A stretch of 64,000 bases of DNA from Rhodococcus pseudokoreensis (lineage in GTDB: Bacteria > Actinomycetota > Actinomycetes > Mycobacteriales > Mycobacteriaceae): the NCBI RefSeq assembly GCF_017068395.1, contig NZ_CP070619.1, positions 4,588,001 to 4,652,000 on the forward strand, given 5' to 3'. Positions 9,515-17,658 of this stretch are shown here, piece after piece. Under the pieces are notes generated by a model. It made no database searches, was not told the DNA's origin, and saw only the letters and a program-made list of their open reading frames with translations. Numbering within the stretch: the stretch's first letter is position 1; each line of letters opens with the position of its first letter. Both the position numbers and the translations under genes were made by a program.

Positions 9515-9535
9515 GTTAATCTACTGTCGATTAAC
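9515..9535. promoter_or_regulatory. Operator O1: perfect 7-7-7 inverted repeat
   Basis: GTTAATC, 7-nt spacer, GATTAAC. The dyad is perfect and lies between the divergent MaoC operon (start 9382) and the TetR gene (start 9575). A second copy with the same left arm and spacer start is at 10369-10389 before the lyase gene. It is a good candidate binding site for the TetR protein encoded at 9575, acting on itself and on both arms. The rest of the 192-bp gap (9383-9574) holds no other clear feature. Confidence 0.7.
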
Positions 9536-9574
9536 GTACGAGTCAACAGCGCCTTCTGTGCTAATTTTCAATCG

Positions 9575-10246
9575 ATGACAGACACGAGACGCGGAACCGA
9601 GTCGAACTCGCCCGCCGGAACCAAAGCCGCGCGAACCCGGCAGCGCATCATGGATGCGACCGCTCGGGTGGTCGGAGAACGCGGCTACGCCGGCACCCGA
9701 CTCTTCCAGGTCGCCTCGGAGGCGGGTCTTCAAACGGCGGCGATCTACTACCATTTCGCCTCCCTGGAAGAGCTCATCGAATCGGTCATCCGGGAAGGAA
9801 CTACGCAGGTCAACACCCATGTTCGCCACGCACTGGCCGAATTGCCGCCGGACACGGACCCGCTGGACCGAATCGCGGTCGCAGTCGAGGCGCATCTGCG
9901 CGTGACGCTCGGCATGTCGGACTACACCATCGCCGCGGTCCGTAACTCCCGCCAACTTCCCGACTCCATGCGCGCCGCGATCAGCGTCGACGAGGAGGAA
10001 TACGGCACCGTCTGGCGTGACCTGATGAACGCCGCACACACGGCCGGCCGGATCAGGTCTGACGCCGACCCCTACCTCACGCGCATGCTGATCATGGGCG
10101 CTTTGAACTGGGCCGTGGAATGGTGGCGCGAAGACAGGGTCCCGGTGGAGATCGTGATCGCGACCGCGCAGACCATCGTTCGCCGCGGACTGGAGAACCG
10201 CTCCGCGCAGGCGACGTTCCCGCTGTTCATCGAGCCCCGCGCCTAG
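9575..10246 (+). CDS. TetR-family transcriptional regulator
   Basis: 223-aa TetR repressor. The N-terminal helix-turn-helix is clear (RQRIMDATARVVGERGYAG, then FQVASEAGLQTAAIYYHF at about 25-70). The C-terminal ligand domain carries LIMGALNWAVEWW, also seen in the second TetR of this cluster (15008). The ligand is probably an acyl-CoA or acid of the pathway. Start taken as ATG 9575; an upstream in-frame ATG at 9491 would place the operator O1 inside the coding sequence. It lies between the two arms it probably controls, and the operator upstream suggests autoregulation. Confidence 0.9.
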   Translation: MTDTRRGTESNSPAGTKAARTRQRIMDATARVVGERGYAGTRLFQVASEAGLQTAAIYYHFASLEELIESVIREGTTQVNTHVRHALAELPPDTDPLDRIAVAVEAHLRVTLGMSDYTIAAVRNSRQLPDSMRAAISVDEEEYGTVWRDLMNAAHTAGRIRSDADPYLTRMLIMGALNWAVEWWREDRVPVEIVIATAQTIVRRGLENRSAQATFPLFIEPRA

Positions 10247-10548
10247 CGGATCGAGCCCCGCACCTGCGCGAATCGGGGCGCGTCGGGCCTATCCGTCCTG
10301 GGTGGACGGTGCCCCAGGGCAACGACCGACGGATCGACTCAGGTTCCGGCTATTGTCATCTACATCACGTTAATCTACGATCGATTCACGCACCGGGACG
10401 GCGATTGAACCGGCGGCCCGATCCACGTCGGCAACCGCATGTCGCTCCAATTTCCTTGTCGTGAACTCTGATTCCAGTGATCCGTCGATCCCGGTCCGTC
10501 GAAGTCGATCGAACTCGAAAGACCATCATCTCGAAGGAGAAGTCTTCC
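10247..10548. other. 302-bp intergenic region before the lyase gene
   Basis: No gene is supported here. Just after the TetR stop there is a short tandem duplication (ATCGAGCCCCGC at about 10230 and 10251) and a weak hairpin (GCCCCG 10255-10260 with CGGGGC 10274-10279) that may act as a terminator. The second operator O2 follows at 10369. The lyase ribosome-binding site GAAGGAG lies just before 10549. Confidence 0.5.
10369..10389. promoter_or_regulatory. Operator O2: second copy of the TetR-type dyad
   Basis: GTTAATC, TACGATC, GATTCAC: same architecture as O1, with one mismatch in the right arm. It lies 160-180 bp upstream of the CitE-like lyase gene. Together with O1 it suggests that the lyase, transporter and bifunctional enzyme are co-regulated with the MaoC-ligase-dehydrogenase operon. 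Confidence 0.68.
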
Positions 10549-11448
10549 ATGACCACAATTCGACCGTATCGGTCCATGCTCTTCGTGCCGGGCCACAAGG
10601 GCGCATGGGCCGACAAGGCCGTTGCGTCGGGCACTGACGCGATCATTCTCGACCTGGAGGACTCCGTCCCCGCCTCCGACAAGCTGACCGCACGCGACGT
10701 CGTCGCCGGGACCATCGGCCGTCTCCACGACCAGGGACTACGCGCGGATGTGTGGGTTCGGCCCAACAGCCGCGATACGGGCCTGATGGGCGGTGATCTC
10801 GACGCCGTCGTCGTACCCGGCGTCGCGGGGCTGCTGCTTCCGAAGACCTTCAACGCCGAGGACATCGTCCGGATCGACGCTGTCGTATCCCATCTCGAAG
10901 AAACCCGTGGTCTTCCCGCTGGAAAGATCGGTTTCCTGCTGAGCCTCGAAACCGCCTCGTCGATGGCGAACTGCGAGGCGATGGCCGCGGCCACTCCGCG
11001 GGTTGCTGCACTCCTCGGCGCCACCGGACCCAACGCCGATGTCGGACGTGAGCTTGGATTCGAATTTACCCCGGAGGGCCTCGAAACCCTGTATCTGCGC
11101 AGCCGCATCGTGCTCGCGTCCCGGGCGAACGGGCTCCACCACCCGATCGGCGGCGTGTGGCAGGACATCGCAGATCTGGACGGATTCCGCACCTTCTGTG
11201 AGGACAACCGCCGCCTCGGGTACCGGGGCATGACCCTCATCCACCCGTCCCACGTCGAGATCGCCAACGAGGTCTTCACCCCCTCCCCCGAAAAGGTCGA
11301 CTTCTACCGACGCATGGTCCAGGCCTTCCACGACGCCGAAGCTCAGGGACACGGTGCAGTCGACTTCGAGGGCCAGCACATCGACCTCGCTCACGCCAAG
11401 ACCGCGGAGGGCGTCATCGCCCTCGCCGACGCCCTCGCCCTCGTCTGA
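10549..11448 (+). CDS. CitE-like HpcH/HpaI-family beta-hydroxyacyl-CoA lyase
   Basis: 299-aa CoA ester lyase of the CitE-like group. YRSMLFVPGHK at the N-terminus is the usual CoA-binding start, DLEDSV carries metal ligands, VWVRPNS carries the substrate arginine, and LSLETASS supplies the glutamate. The segment ATGPNADVGRELGFE replaces the usual GxEDLAxDLG, so the metal-binding aspartate region is changed. Family members cleave citramalyl-CoA, malyl-CoA or HMG-CoA-like substrates to acetyl-CoA plus an oxoacid. Start ATG 10549 has GAAGGAG upstream; an earlier start at 10477 lacks this. It probably acts after the MaoC hydratase. Confidence 0.87.
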   Translation: MTTIRPYRSMLFVPGHKGAWADKAVASGTDAIILDLEDSVPASDKLTARDVVAGTIGRLHDQGLRADVWVRPNSRDTGLMGGDLDAVVVPGVAGLLLPKTFNAEDIVRIDAVVSHLEETRGLPAGKIGFLLSLETASSMANCEAMAAATPRVAALLGATGPNADVGRELGFEFTPEGLETLYLRSRIVLASRANGLHHPIGGVWQDIADLDGFRTFCEDNRRLGYRGMTLIHPSHVEIANEVFTPSPEKVDFYRRMVQAFHDAEAQGHGAVDFEGQHIDLAHAKTAEGVIALADALALV

Positions 11449-11516
11449 ACCATCCCGACTGAATCCGCTCTCCCCCAACAAAGTTCTCCCCTCCCCGGCC
11501 CTCCGGAAGGATTGCC

Positions 11517-12860
11517 ATGCCCTCCGCCCATGTGTCCTCGCCACCGAGACAAGTCACCGAATCCGCGGCGCGCCGCCGCGCCATCTACGCCGGCGCCATT
11601 GGCAACTTCATCGAGTGGTACGACTTCGGCCTCTACGGCTTCTTCGCTGTCACCATCTCGGCGCTGTTCTTCCCGTCGTCCGACCCGAGCGCCGCGCTCC
11701 TGTCCACCTTCGCGGTGTTCGCGCTGGGATTCTTCGTCCGCCCCTTCGGGGCCTTCGTGTTCGGGTGGATCGGTGACCGCATCGGTCGTCGGGCCGCCCT
11801 CCTGACCGCCGTGATCCTCATGAGCCTGTCGACCGTCCTGCTCGGCGTGCTGCCGACGCACGCGGGCCTCGGCGTGTGGGCCACCGTCCTGCTCGTCGTC
11901 CTGCGGGTGTTCCAGGGGTTGTCGGCCGGTGGCGAGTATGCCGGCGCGACGATCTACGTGGTCGAGCATGCACCCCGGGGATGGCGCGGGCGATACGGTT
12001 CGCTCTCGCCCGCCGCGGTCGGCATCGGAACCGCAACCGCCGCGGTCGTCTCCCTCATCGTGACCTCGTCGGTGTCCGAGGCCGACCTCGCCTCGTGGGG
12101 CTGGCGGATCCCGTTCCTGCTCGCCGGACCGATGGGCATCATCGCCATCTTCCTGCGGATGCGTATCGAGGAGACACCGGAATTCAAGGCGGTGCGCGAA
12201 TCCGGCCAGGTCGAGTCGGCGCCGCTCGCCGAGGGCATCCGGGTAGCGAAGAAGTCGATGGCCACCGTCTTCGGATGGAACATGCTCAACGGTGTCGCCT
12301 TCTACATGCTCACCGGCTTCACGGTGGCCTACATGATGAAGGTGGCCGCGCTCAGCTACACCGCGTCGCTCAGCGCCCTGGCCATCGCACTGCTTTTCTA
12401 CACCGCCGTGTCCCCCGTCTACGGGCTGTGCGTGGACAAGATCGGCCGCCGCCAGGTCGCCGTGTTCGCGGCACTGGGTATGGCAATGTTCGCGCCGCTG
12501 GCGTTCTACCTGCTCCACAAACAGACGTTCGCCGCATCGTTAGTCGCCTTGATGGGGATCGGGTTCTTCGCCGCCGGTGTGACCTCCATCGTGGCCGTCT
12601 CCATGGTCGACCTCTTCCCCGCCCGCATCCGATTCTCCGCCGGCGCAGTGCCCTATCAGATCTCCATCGCCGTCTTCGGTGGCACCGCGCCCTATGTGGC
12701 CACCTGGCTGGGGGGCACCGATATCGAGCTGGCGCCCGGGTACTACCTGTCCCTCATCTCCGCCATCGCGGCAATCGTCGCGTGGTTCGGGTTCAAGGGC
12801 GTCAACGAGAATTCCAACGCCGAGTTCGTCGCCCCCGCGGCCGAACGCATCGAGAAATAG
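11517..12860 (+). CDS. MFS transporter, metabolite:H+ symporter (MHS) type
   Basis: 447-aa twelve-helix major facilitator. GNFIEWYDFGLYGFF near the N-terminus is the MHS-subfamily signature; DRIGRRAAL in the loop between helices 2 and 3 and a matching KIGRRQVAV in the second half are the MFS loop motifs. Relatives carry dicarboxylates, shikimate, proline/betaine and similar organic acids by proton symport. It lies 68 bp downstream of the lyase with GGAAGGA before its start, so it is probably the uptake system for the pathway acid. The precise substrate cannot be read. Confidence 0.9.
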   Translation: MPSAHVSSPPRQVTESAARRRAIYAGAIGNFIEWYDFGLYGFFAVTISALFFPSSDPSAALLSTFAVFALGFFVRPFGAFVFGWIGDRIGRRAALLTAVILMSLSTVLLGVLPTHAGLGVWATVLLVVLRVFQGLSAGGEYAGATIYVVEHAPRGWRGRYGSLSPAAVGIGTATAAVVSLIVTSSVSEADLASWGWRIPFLLAGPMGIIAIFLRMRIEETPEFKAVRESGQVESAPLAEGIRVAKKSMATVFGWNMLNGVAFYMLTGFTVAYMMKVAALSYTASLSALAIALLFYTAVSPVYGLCVDKIGRRQVAVFAALGMAMFAPLAFYLLHKQTFAASLVALMGIGFFAAGVTSIVAVSMVDLFPARIRFSAGAVPYQISIAVFGGTAPYVATWLGGTDIELAPGYYLSLISAIAAIVAWFGFKGVNENSNAEFVAPAAERIEK

Positions 12861-12873
12861 TCTCGACATCCCG

Positions 12874-12916
12874 CGTGCCGACCAGCACTGGCTCACCGCC
12901 TCTGCTGGTCGGCACG
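12874..12916. terminator. 14-bp stem-loop after the MFS gene
   Basis: Perfect inverted repeat of 14 bp (CGTGCCGACCAGCA at 12874-12887 with its complement at 12903-12916) and a 15-nt loop. It lies between the transporter stop and the next gene. There is no U-tract, as is common in high-GC actinobacteria. It may reduce read-through into the bifunctional enzyme gene or process the transcript. Confidence 0.7.
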
Positions 12917-12995
12917 ATATCGGAGACTCCCGTCCTCGCCCTCGGCGACGTCAATTCCGAACGATCACGATGTGCGACGAAGAAAGGCCCTCATC

Positions 12996-15011
12996 ATGTC
13001 CACGGTCACCACCAGCCTTCGCGGAACGATCGCGGTACTTCTCCTGAACAACCCCCCGGTGAACATGGGCAATGCGACTCTGCGGGCCGACCTCGCCCGG
13101 TCCCTGCAGAACCTCGCGACGGATCGGCAGGTGGAAGGTGTGGTGATCGCCTCGGCGCTGACGCACTTCTACGCCGGCTCGGACCTTTCCGAGTTCGCCG
13201 GAGAGCTTCGGGAACCGCAACTGCCCTCGGTCATCGCGGCCGTCGAACAGCTGGACGTGCCCGTGGTCGCCGCCCTCACCGGGCTCGCCCTGGGCGGCGG
13301 ACTCGAATTCGCTCTCGGCTGCGACCGACGGATCGGAGACCCCACGGTCCAGGTCGGATTCCCCGAAGTGACCCTCGGGATGGTGCCGGGTGCCGGCGGA
13401 ACGGTCCGGACGCCCCGCCTCACCGGTGTCCCCATCGCCATCGATCTGGTGGCGTCAGCGCGGCGAATCAATGCCGACGAGGCACTCCGCGTCGGCATTC
13501 TCGACGACATCGTTCCGGCCGACGAACTCGTCGATCGCGCGGTCGAGCTCGCGAGGTCGATCAGCGGCAAGTCCCGACTGATCGACCGGCAGGTGCCACC
13601 CGCTACCGCCGAAGACATCGAAGCGGTGGTCGCGCGGGTGAGCCGGCGGGCTCGCCCCAACGTCCTCGAGGCGATCGACCTGGTTTGCCGCGCGGGTGAT
13701 GGCGAGGTCGATGAGGTCCTCGATGCGGAACGGAAGGTGTTCAACCGGCTCAGGCTGTCCGGCGAGGCGAGCAACCTGCGCTATTTGTTCTTCGCACGCC
13801 GGGCGGCAGCGAAAGCGCTTCGCTCACCCGCAAACCCACTGCCGGTCCGCACGGTGGGCATCGCCGGCGCGGGAACCATGGGCGCATCCCTCGCCCGAGC
13901 CTTCATCGATCACGGGTTCGCGGTCGTCGTCTACGACCGGGACCCTGCCGCGGTGGAACGGCTCGACTCACAGGTCAGCGGGATCCGTACCGCCGCAGAC
14001 ATCACCGGTCTGTCCGACTCCGATCTCGTCATCGACGCCGTGTTCGAGGACATGGGAGTCAAGACCGACCTGCTCGAAAACCTGGAGCCCAAACTTCGGG
14101 ACGACGCGATCATCGCGAGCAACACCTCCTATCTCGATCTCTGTGAGATGTCGCGTGCGCTCGAGTATCGCAATCGATTCGCCGGGCTGCATTTCTTCAA
14201 TCCGCCACATCGCAATCCCCTCGTCGAGGTGATCCGCACTCCGGCAACCGACGACGCAACCGCCGCCACCCTGTCCCGGATCGCCTCCACCCTGGGCAAG
14301 GTCGCAATTCCCGCCGGACTCGGTGACGGGTTCGTTGCCAATCGCGTCTACGCCGACTACCGCACGCAGGTCGAGTTCCTGGTCGAACAAGGCGCCTCAC
14401 CGTCGGACGTCGACCGTGCGATGCGCGGACTCGGCATGCCGATCGGCCCCTTCGCTGTCGCCGACATGTCCGGACTCGACATCGCCTGGGCGCGCCGAAA
14501 ACGGCTGGCAGCCACGCGTGATCCACGGCAACGTTATGTCGCGATCGCCGACCGACTGTGCGAAACCGGCCGACTCGGGCAGAAGACCGGAGCCGGGTGG
14601 TTCACCTATCCCGACGGTTCGCGACGCGGAGAACCCGATCCCGATGTCGACAGAATCATCGCGGCCGAACGTGCGATAAAAGGAGTCGAGCCCCGCCACA
14701 TCGACGATTCGGAGATCCGAGACAGGGTCCTCGCCTCGATGCTGTGCGGCGCCGCGGTCCTCGTGGACTGCGCAACCGCCGAGCGCGCATCCGACATCGA
14801 TGTGGCCATGACCGAAGGGTTCGCATTCCCCAAAGCGCTAGGTGGTCCGGTCCGAGCGATGTCCGCGCGGCCCGACAGCGAGATCGTCGAGGCTCTTGCC
14901 GCTGTTCACGCGTCGTGCCCGGTCACCTTCTCGGTGGCCGAACCCGCATCGCGCGGTCACCTCCCGGAAGCCGTTGCACGCTGCCTGAACGAGGTTCGCG
15001 AGCGGCGATGA
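12996..15011 (+). CDS. Bifunctional enoyl-CoA hydratase / 3-hydroxyacyl-CoA dehydrogenase
   Basis: 671-aa fused beta-oxidation enzyme. The N-terminal crotonase domain (about 1-180) has HFYAGSDLSEF and ALTGLALGGGLEFALGCD. The Rossmann domain begins near 288 with VGIAGAGTMGASLA; DAVFEDMGVKTDLL, ASNTSYLD and GLHFFNPPHRNPLVEVI follow, and a C-terminal helical dehydrogenase domain with GFVANRVYADY completes it. This order is that of the peroxisomal-type multifunctional enzyme, shorter than bacterial FadB. It would hydrate an enoyl-CoA and oxidise the hydroxyacyl-CoA with NAD. Start ATG 12996 has GAAAGG upstream. Its last codon overlaps the next TetR start by 4 nt. Confidence 0.93.
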   Translation: MSTVTTSLRGTIAVLLLNNPPVNMGNATLRADLARSLQNLATDRQVEGVVIASALTHFYAGSDLSEFAGELREPQLPSVIAAVEQLDVPVVAALTGLALGGGLEFALGCDRRIGDPTVQVGFPEVTLGMVPGAGGTVRTPRLTGVPIAIDLVASARRINADEALRVGILDDIVPADELVDRAVELARSISGKSRLIDRQVPPATAEDIEAVVARVSRRARPNVLEAIDLVCRAGDGEVDEVLDAERKVFNRLRLSGEASNLRYLFFARRAAAKALRSPANPLPVRTVGIAGAGTMGASLARAFIDHGFAVVVYDRDPAAVERLDSQVSGIRTAADITGLSDSDLVIDAVFEDMGVKTDLLENLEPKLRDDAIIASNTSYLDLCEMSRALEYRNRFAGLHFFNPPHRNPLVEVIRTPATDDATAATLSRIASTLGKVAIPAGLGDGFVANRVYADYRTQVEFLVEQGASPSDVDRAMRGLGMPIGPFAVADMSGLDIAWARRKRLAATRDPRQRYVAIADRLCETGRLGQKTGAGWFTYPDGSRRGEPDPDVDRIIAAERAIKGVEPRHIDDSEIRDRVLASMLCGAAVLVDCATAERASDIDVAMTEGFAFPKALGGPVRAMSARPDSEIVEALAAVHASCPVTFSVAEPASRGHLPEAVARCLNEVRERR

Positions 15012-15691
15012 CCCGTACCCGCGATGACGGCGTGATGCCTCGGGTCCTCTACCGTGAACCGGTGACGAAGGACACCTCCGGCAAGGGACGGCGTGGCGAC
15101 GCCCCCGCGCGCAGCGGCAAGCACACCCGTCAGCTGATACTCGATGCCGCCGCAGAGGTCATGTTCCGGGATGGATATGCGGGAACCAAGCTTGCAGACA
15201 TCGCCGAGATCGCGGGAATCAGAGCACCCGCGATCTACCGCTACTTCCCCTCACGAGACGACCTCGTCGACGAGGTGATGACCGTCGGACATCGACGATT
15301 CATCGAACACGTGACCTTCATCATCGACGCTCTCCCGGCCACCGCGACGCCACTCGATCGGATACTCGCGGCCGTTGCGGGACATCTGGAAGTAGCCTTG
15401 ACGATCTCGCACTACGCGGCGGCCTCGACCCGCAATATGAGCCAGATGCCCGAGGATATCCGGGAACGGCAACAAGAGTTGCGCCGAGATTACGGCATGA
15501 TCTGGCGACGACACCTCGCCGAGGCGGCCGAAGCCGGACAACTTCAACCCGACTTGAATCTCTATGCGGCGCAAGGACTGATCATCGGAGCATTGAGCTG
15601 GGCCAACGAGTGGTGGGACCCTGAACGGCAGACCCTCCAGTCTGTGATCCGAAACGCGCAGGACCTCGTCCGCAACGGCATCGGTCGCTGA
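15008..15691 (+). CDS. Second TetR-family regulator of the acyl-CoA cluster
   Basis: 227-aa TetR regulator, translationally coupled to the bifunctional enzyme (ATGA overlap at 15008-15011). The helix-turn-helix reads RQLILDAAAEVMFRDGYAGTK, then IAEIAGIRAPAIYRYF (about 40-85). The C-terminal domain shares LIIGALSWANEWW with the TetR at 9575, so the two are paralogues, possibly sensing different CoA intermediates. A basic N-terminal tail of about 35 residues precedes the DNA-binding domain. No palindromic site is evident in the gap to the next gene, so its target is not clear. Confidence 0.9.
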   Translation: MTRTRDDGVMPRVLYREPVTKDTSGKGRRGDAPARSGKHTRQLILDAAAEVMFRDGYAGTKLADIAEIAGIRAPAIYRYFPSRDDLVDEVMTVGHRRFIEHVTFIIDALPATATPLDRILAAVAGHLEVALTISHYAAASTRNMSQMPEDIRERQQELRRDYGMIWRRHLAEAAEAGQLQPDLNLYAAQGLIIGALSWANEWWDPERQTLQSVIRNAQDLVRNGIGR

Positions 15692-15789
15692 TTGGCAACC
15701 ATCGTTTGACGGCTGTTCGGGTCGCGACTTAAGGTCACACTTTCGCGCCATCCGGGGCGAGTGTCGGATCAGGTGAGCAGGGTGTTGCA

Positions 15790-17493
15790 GTGACGGCGAG
15801 GGATGTCGGCGGTTCCGCTCCCGGGTTCCGCGCAGCCGCCGGCACCGGCAACGGGACTGGTCCGGGCGTTGCGCCGCAACCGTTCGCCGACGTGCTGGCG
15901 TCCGATCTCCTCGTCTCCCCGACCCTCGTGGCCGGCGCGACCGGCACCTCCCGTGAGGTGTCGAACGTCGCCGTGATGGCGGTGCCGGACATCGGACCGT
16001 GGCTCCGGCCCGGGCAGTTGCTGATCACCACGTCCGCGGTTCTGGGTCGGCTGGTCGAGCCGATCGACGCGTTCCTCGCCCGGCTCGACAGGCGGGGCGT
16101 CGCCGGGCTCGCCGTGCGCCTCGACGACCCTGCCGCGGTGTTGCCGGCCGAGATGACCGATGCGGCCGACGAACTCGGGTTTCCCGTCGCCGTCGTCGCT
16201 GAGCCATACTCGCAGGAACATCCGCTGTCCGGGGCTCTCGCCGAGTCGTCGGCCCGGCAGGTCGACGCCGTGTTCGAGGCGGACCGGCTGCGCCGGGTGC
16301 TCGTCGACGTCGTGATGGCCGGCGGTGGGTTCGCCGAACTCGCCGTCGCCGTCGCCGCCGAACTGGGCGGGGCCGTGCTGGTCACGACACCCGACGGACG
16401 CCAGTTGTGCCGGGCCGGCGACGAGTCCGAACTCGCGCTGCTGGCGTCGAGTGCGGCGCTCGACGCCACCGGGCGGGTCCGCACCGATTCCACGGAGGGC
16501 GGACTCGGCCTGCACCGCCTCGGCGACGAGTCCATCGCGGTGTCGGCGATTTCGGCCAACGGCATCGACCACGGGCGGCTGGTGCACTTTTGCACCGGAC
16601 GCGCGCTGCGTAGCGAAGACCAGTACCTCGTCGAGCAGGCGGCCGCTGTGTGCGCCCTCGTGGTGGCCCGCGAACTGGTCGTCTCCTCGGTGGAGGAGAA
16701 GCACCGCGCCAACTTCGTGCGCGACCTGCTGCTCGGCCGCGGCGGCGAACACGAGCACGTGGTCGCGCACGCCAAGACGTTCGGCTGGGACCTGGACCGT
16801 CCCGTGGTGGTCGTGGTGATCGAACCGGATCCGGTCGGCGAGGACGAACCGTCGATGCCCACCCGCCTGCCGCTCGTCGAACGGCAGGCGCGGGCCTTCA
16901 CCAGCGCCGTCGCGGGCCGCGACCAGGGCGCCGCCGTCACCGCGATGGCGACGGAGACGGTGATCCTGATGGGTGTCGGCACCGACACGATGAACCTCGT
17001 CCACGAACTCGTCGCCACCGTGCGCGGCGCCGGCGGCGGTGGTCGCCGCGCGTTCGGCGTGGGCGTTTCCCGGCCGACGGACTCGGTGGACGGCATCCCC
17101 GCCCTCTACGGTCAGGCCCGGACCGCGCTGAAGGTGGGACGGCAGATCACCGGCGCCTGGGCGGTGACGCATTTCGACGACCTCGGCGTCTACCGGTTGC
17201 TGAGCCTCGTCGAGGACGACCGCGAACTCGAATCGTTCGCGAGCGAGACGCTGCGCGAACTGACGGCCGACACAGCCGAGGCGCAGGACATGCGGCGCAC
17301 CCTCGAGGTGCTGCTCGCCACCAACATCAACATCGCCGAAACCGCACGTCAACTCCACTTTCACTACAACACCCTGCGGTACCGGGTGGTGAAGCTGGAG
17401 AAGATGCTCGGGTCGTTCACCGATCACCCCGAATTGCGTCTCGACCTGTCGCTCGCCCTCAAGATCATGGCGATGCGCGGCATCAATTCCTAA
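15790..17493 (+). CDS. PucR-family transcriptional regulator
   Basis: 567-aa PucR-type activator. The N-terminal purine-catabolism-regulator domain (about 33-155) includes VPDIGPWLRPGQLLITT. A central CdaR/GGDEF-like region follows, and the C-terminal helix-turn-helix (about 505-545) has NINIAETARQLHFHYNTLRYRV. Proteins of this type respond to purine or other nitrogen-compound availability. GTG start at 15790. It precedes a nucleobase-type permease and a molybdenum hydroxylase operon, which it probably activates. No operator is recognised in the 165-bp gap before the permease. Confidence 0.92.
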   Translation: MTARDVGGSAPGFRAAAGTGNGTGPGVAPQPFADVLASDLLVSPTLVAGATGTSREVSNVAVMAVPDIGPWLRPGQLLITTSAVLGRLVEPIDAFLARLDRRGVAGLAVRLDDPAAVLPAEMTDAADELGFPVAVVAEPYSQEHPLSGALAESSARQVDAVFEADRLRRVLVDVVMAGGGFAELAVAVAAELGGAVLVTTPDGRQLCRAGDESELALLASSAALDATGRVRTDSTEGGLGLHRLGDESIAVSAISANGIDHGRLVHFCTGRALRSEDQYLVEQAAAVCALVVARELVVSSVEEKHRANFVRDLLLGRGGEHEHVVAHAKTFGWDLDRPVVVVVIEPDPVGEDEPSMPTRLPLVERQARAFTSAVAGRDQGAAVTAMATETVILMGVGTDTMNLVHELVATVRGAGGGGRRAFGVGVSRPTDSVDGIPALYGQARTALKVGRQITGAWAVTHFDDLGVYRLLSLVEDDRELESFASETLRELTADTAEAQDMRRTLEVLLATNINIAETARQLHFHYNTLRYRVVKLEKMLGSFTDHPELRLDLSLALKIMAMRGINS

Positions 17494-17658
17494 AGTTGCC
17501 AATTTCGCCGGGCACGTGCTGGCAGATTCTTCTCACGCCGGGTGGCTGACGCTGTAATAACGTTTCCCTCCTATCGAGGTGTAACTGTGACGTGCGGCAC
17601 ATCGCCAGAAGCGGGCCGTCGGCACCCCTGCACCGACACCTGTCTGAAAGGTCCCCCT

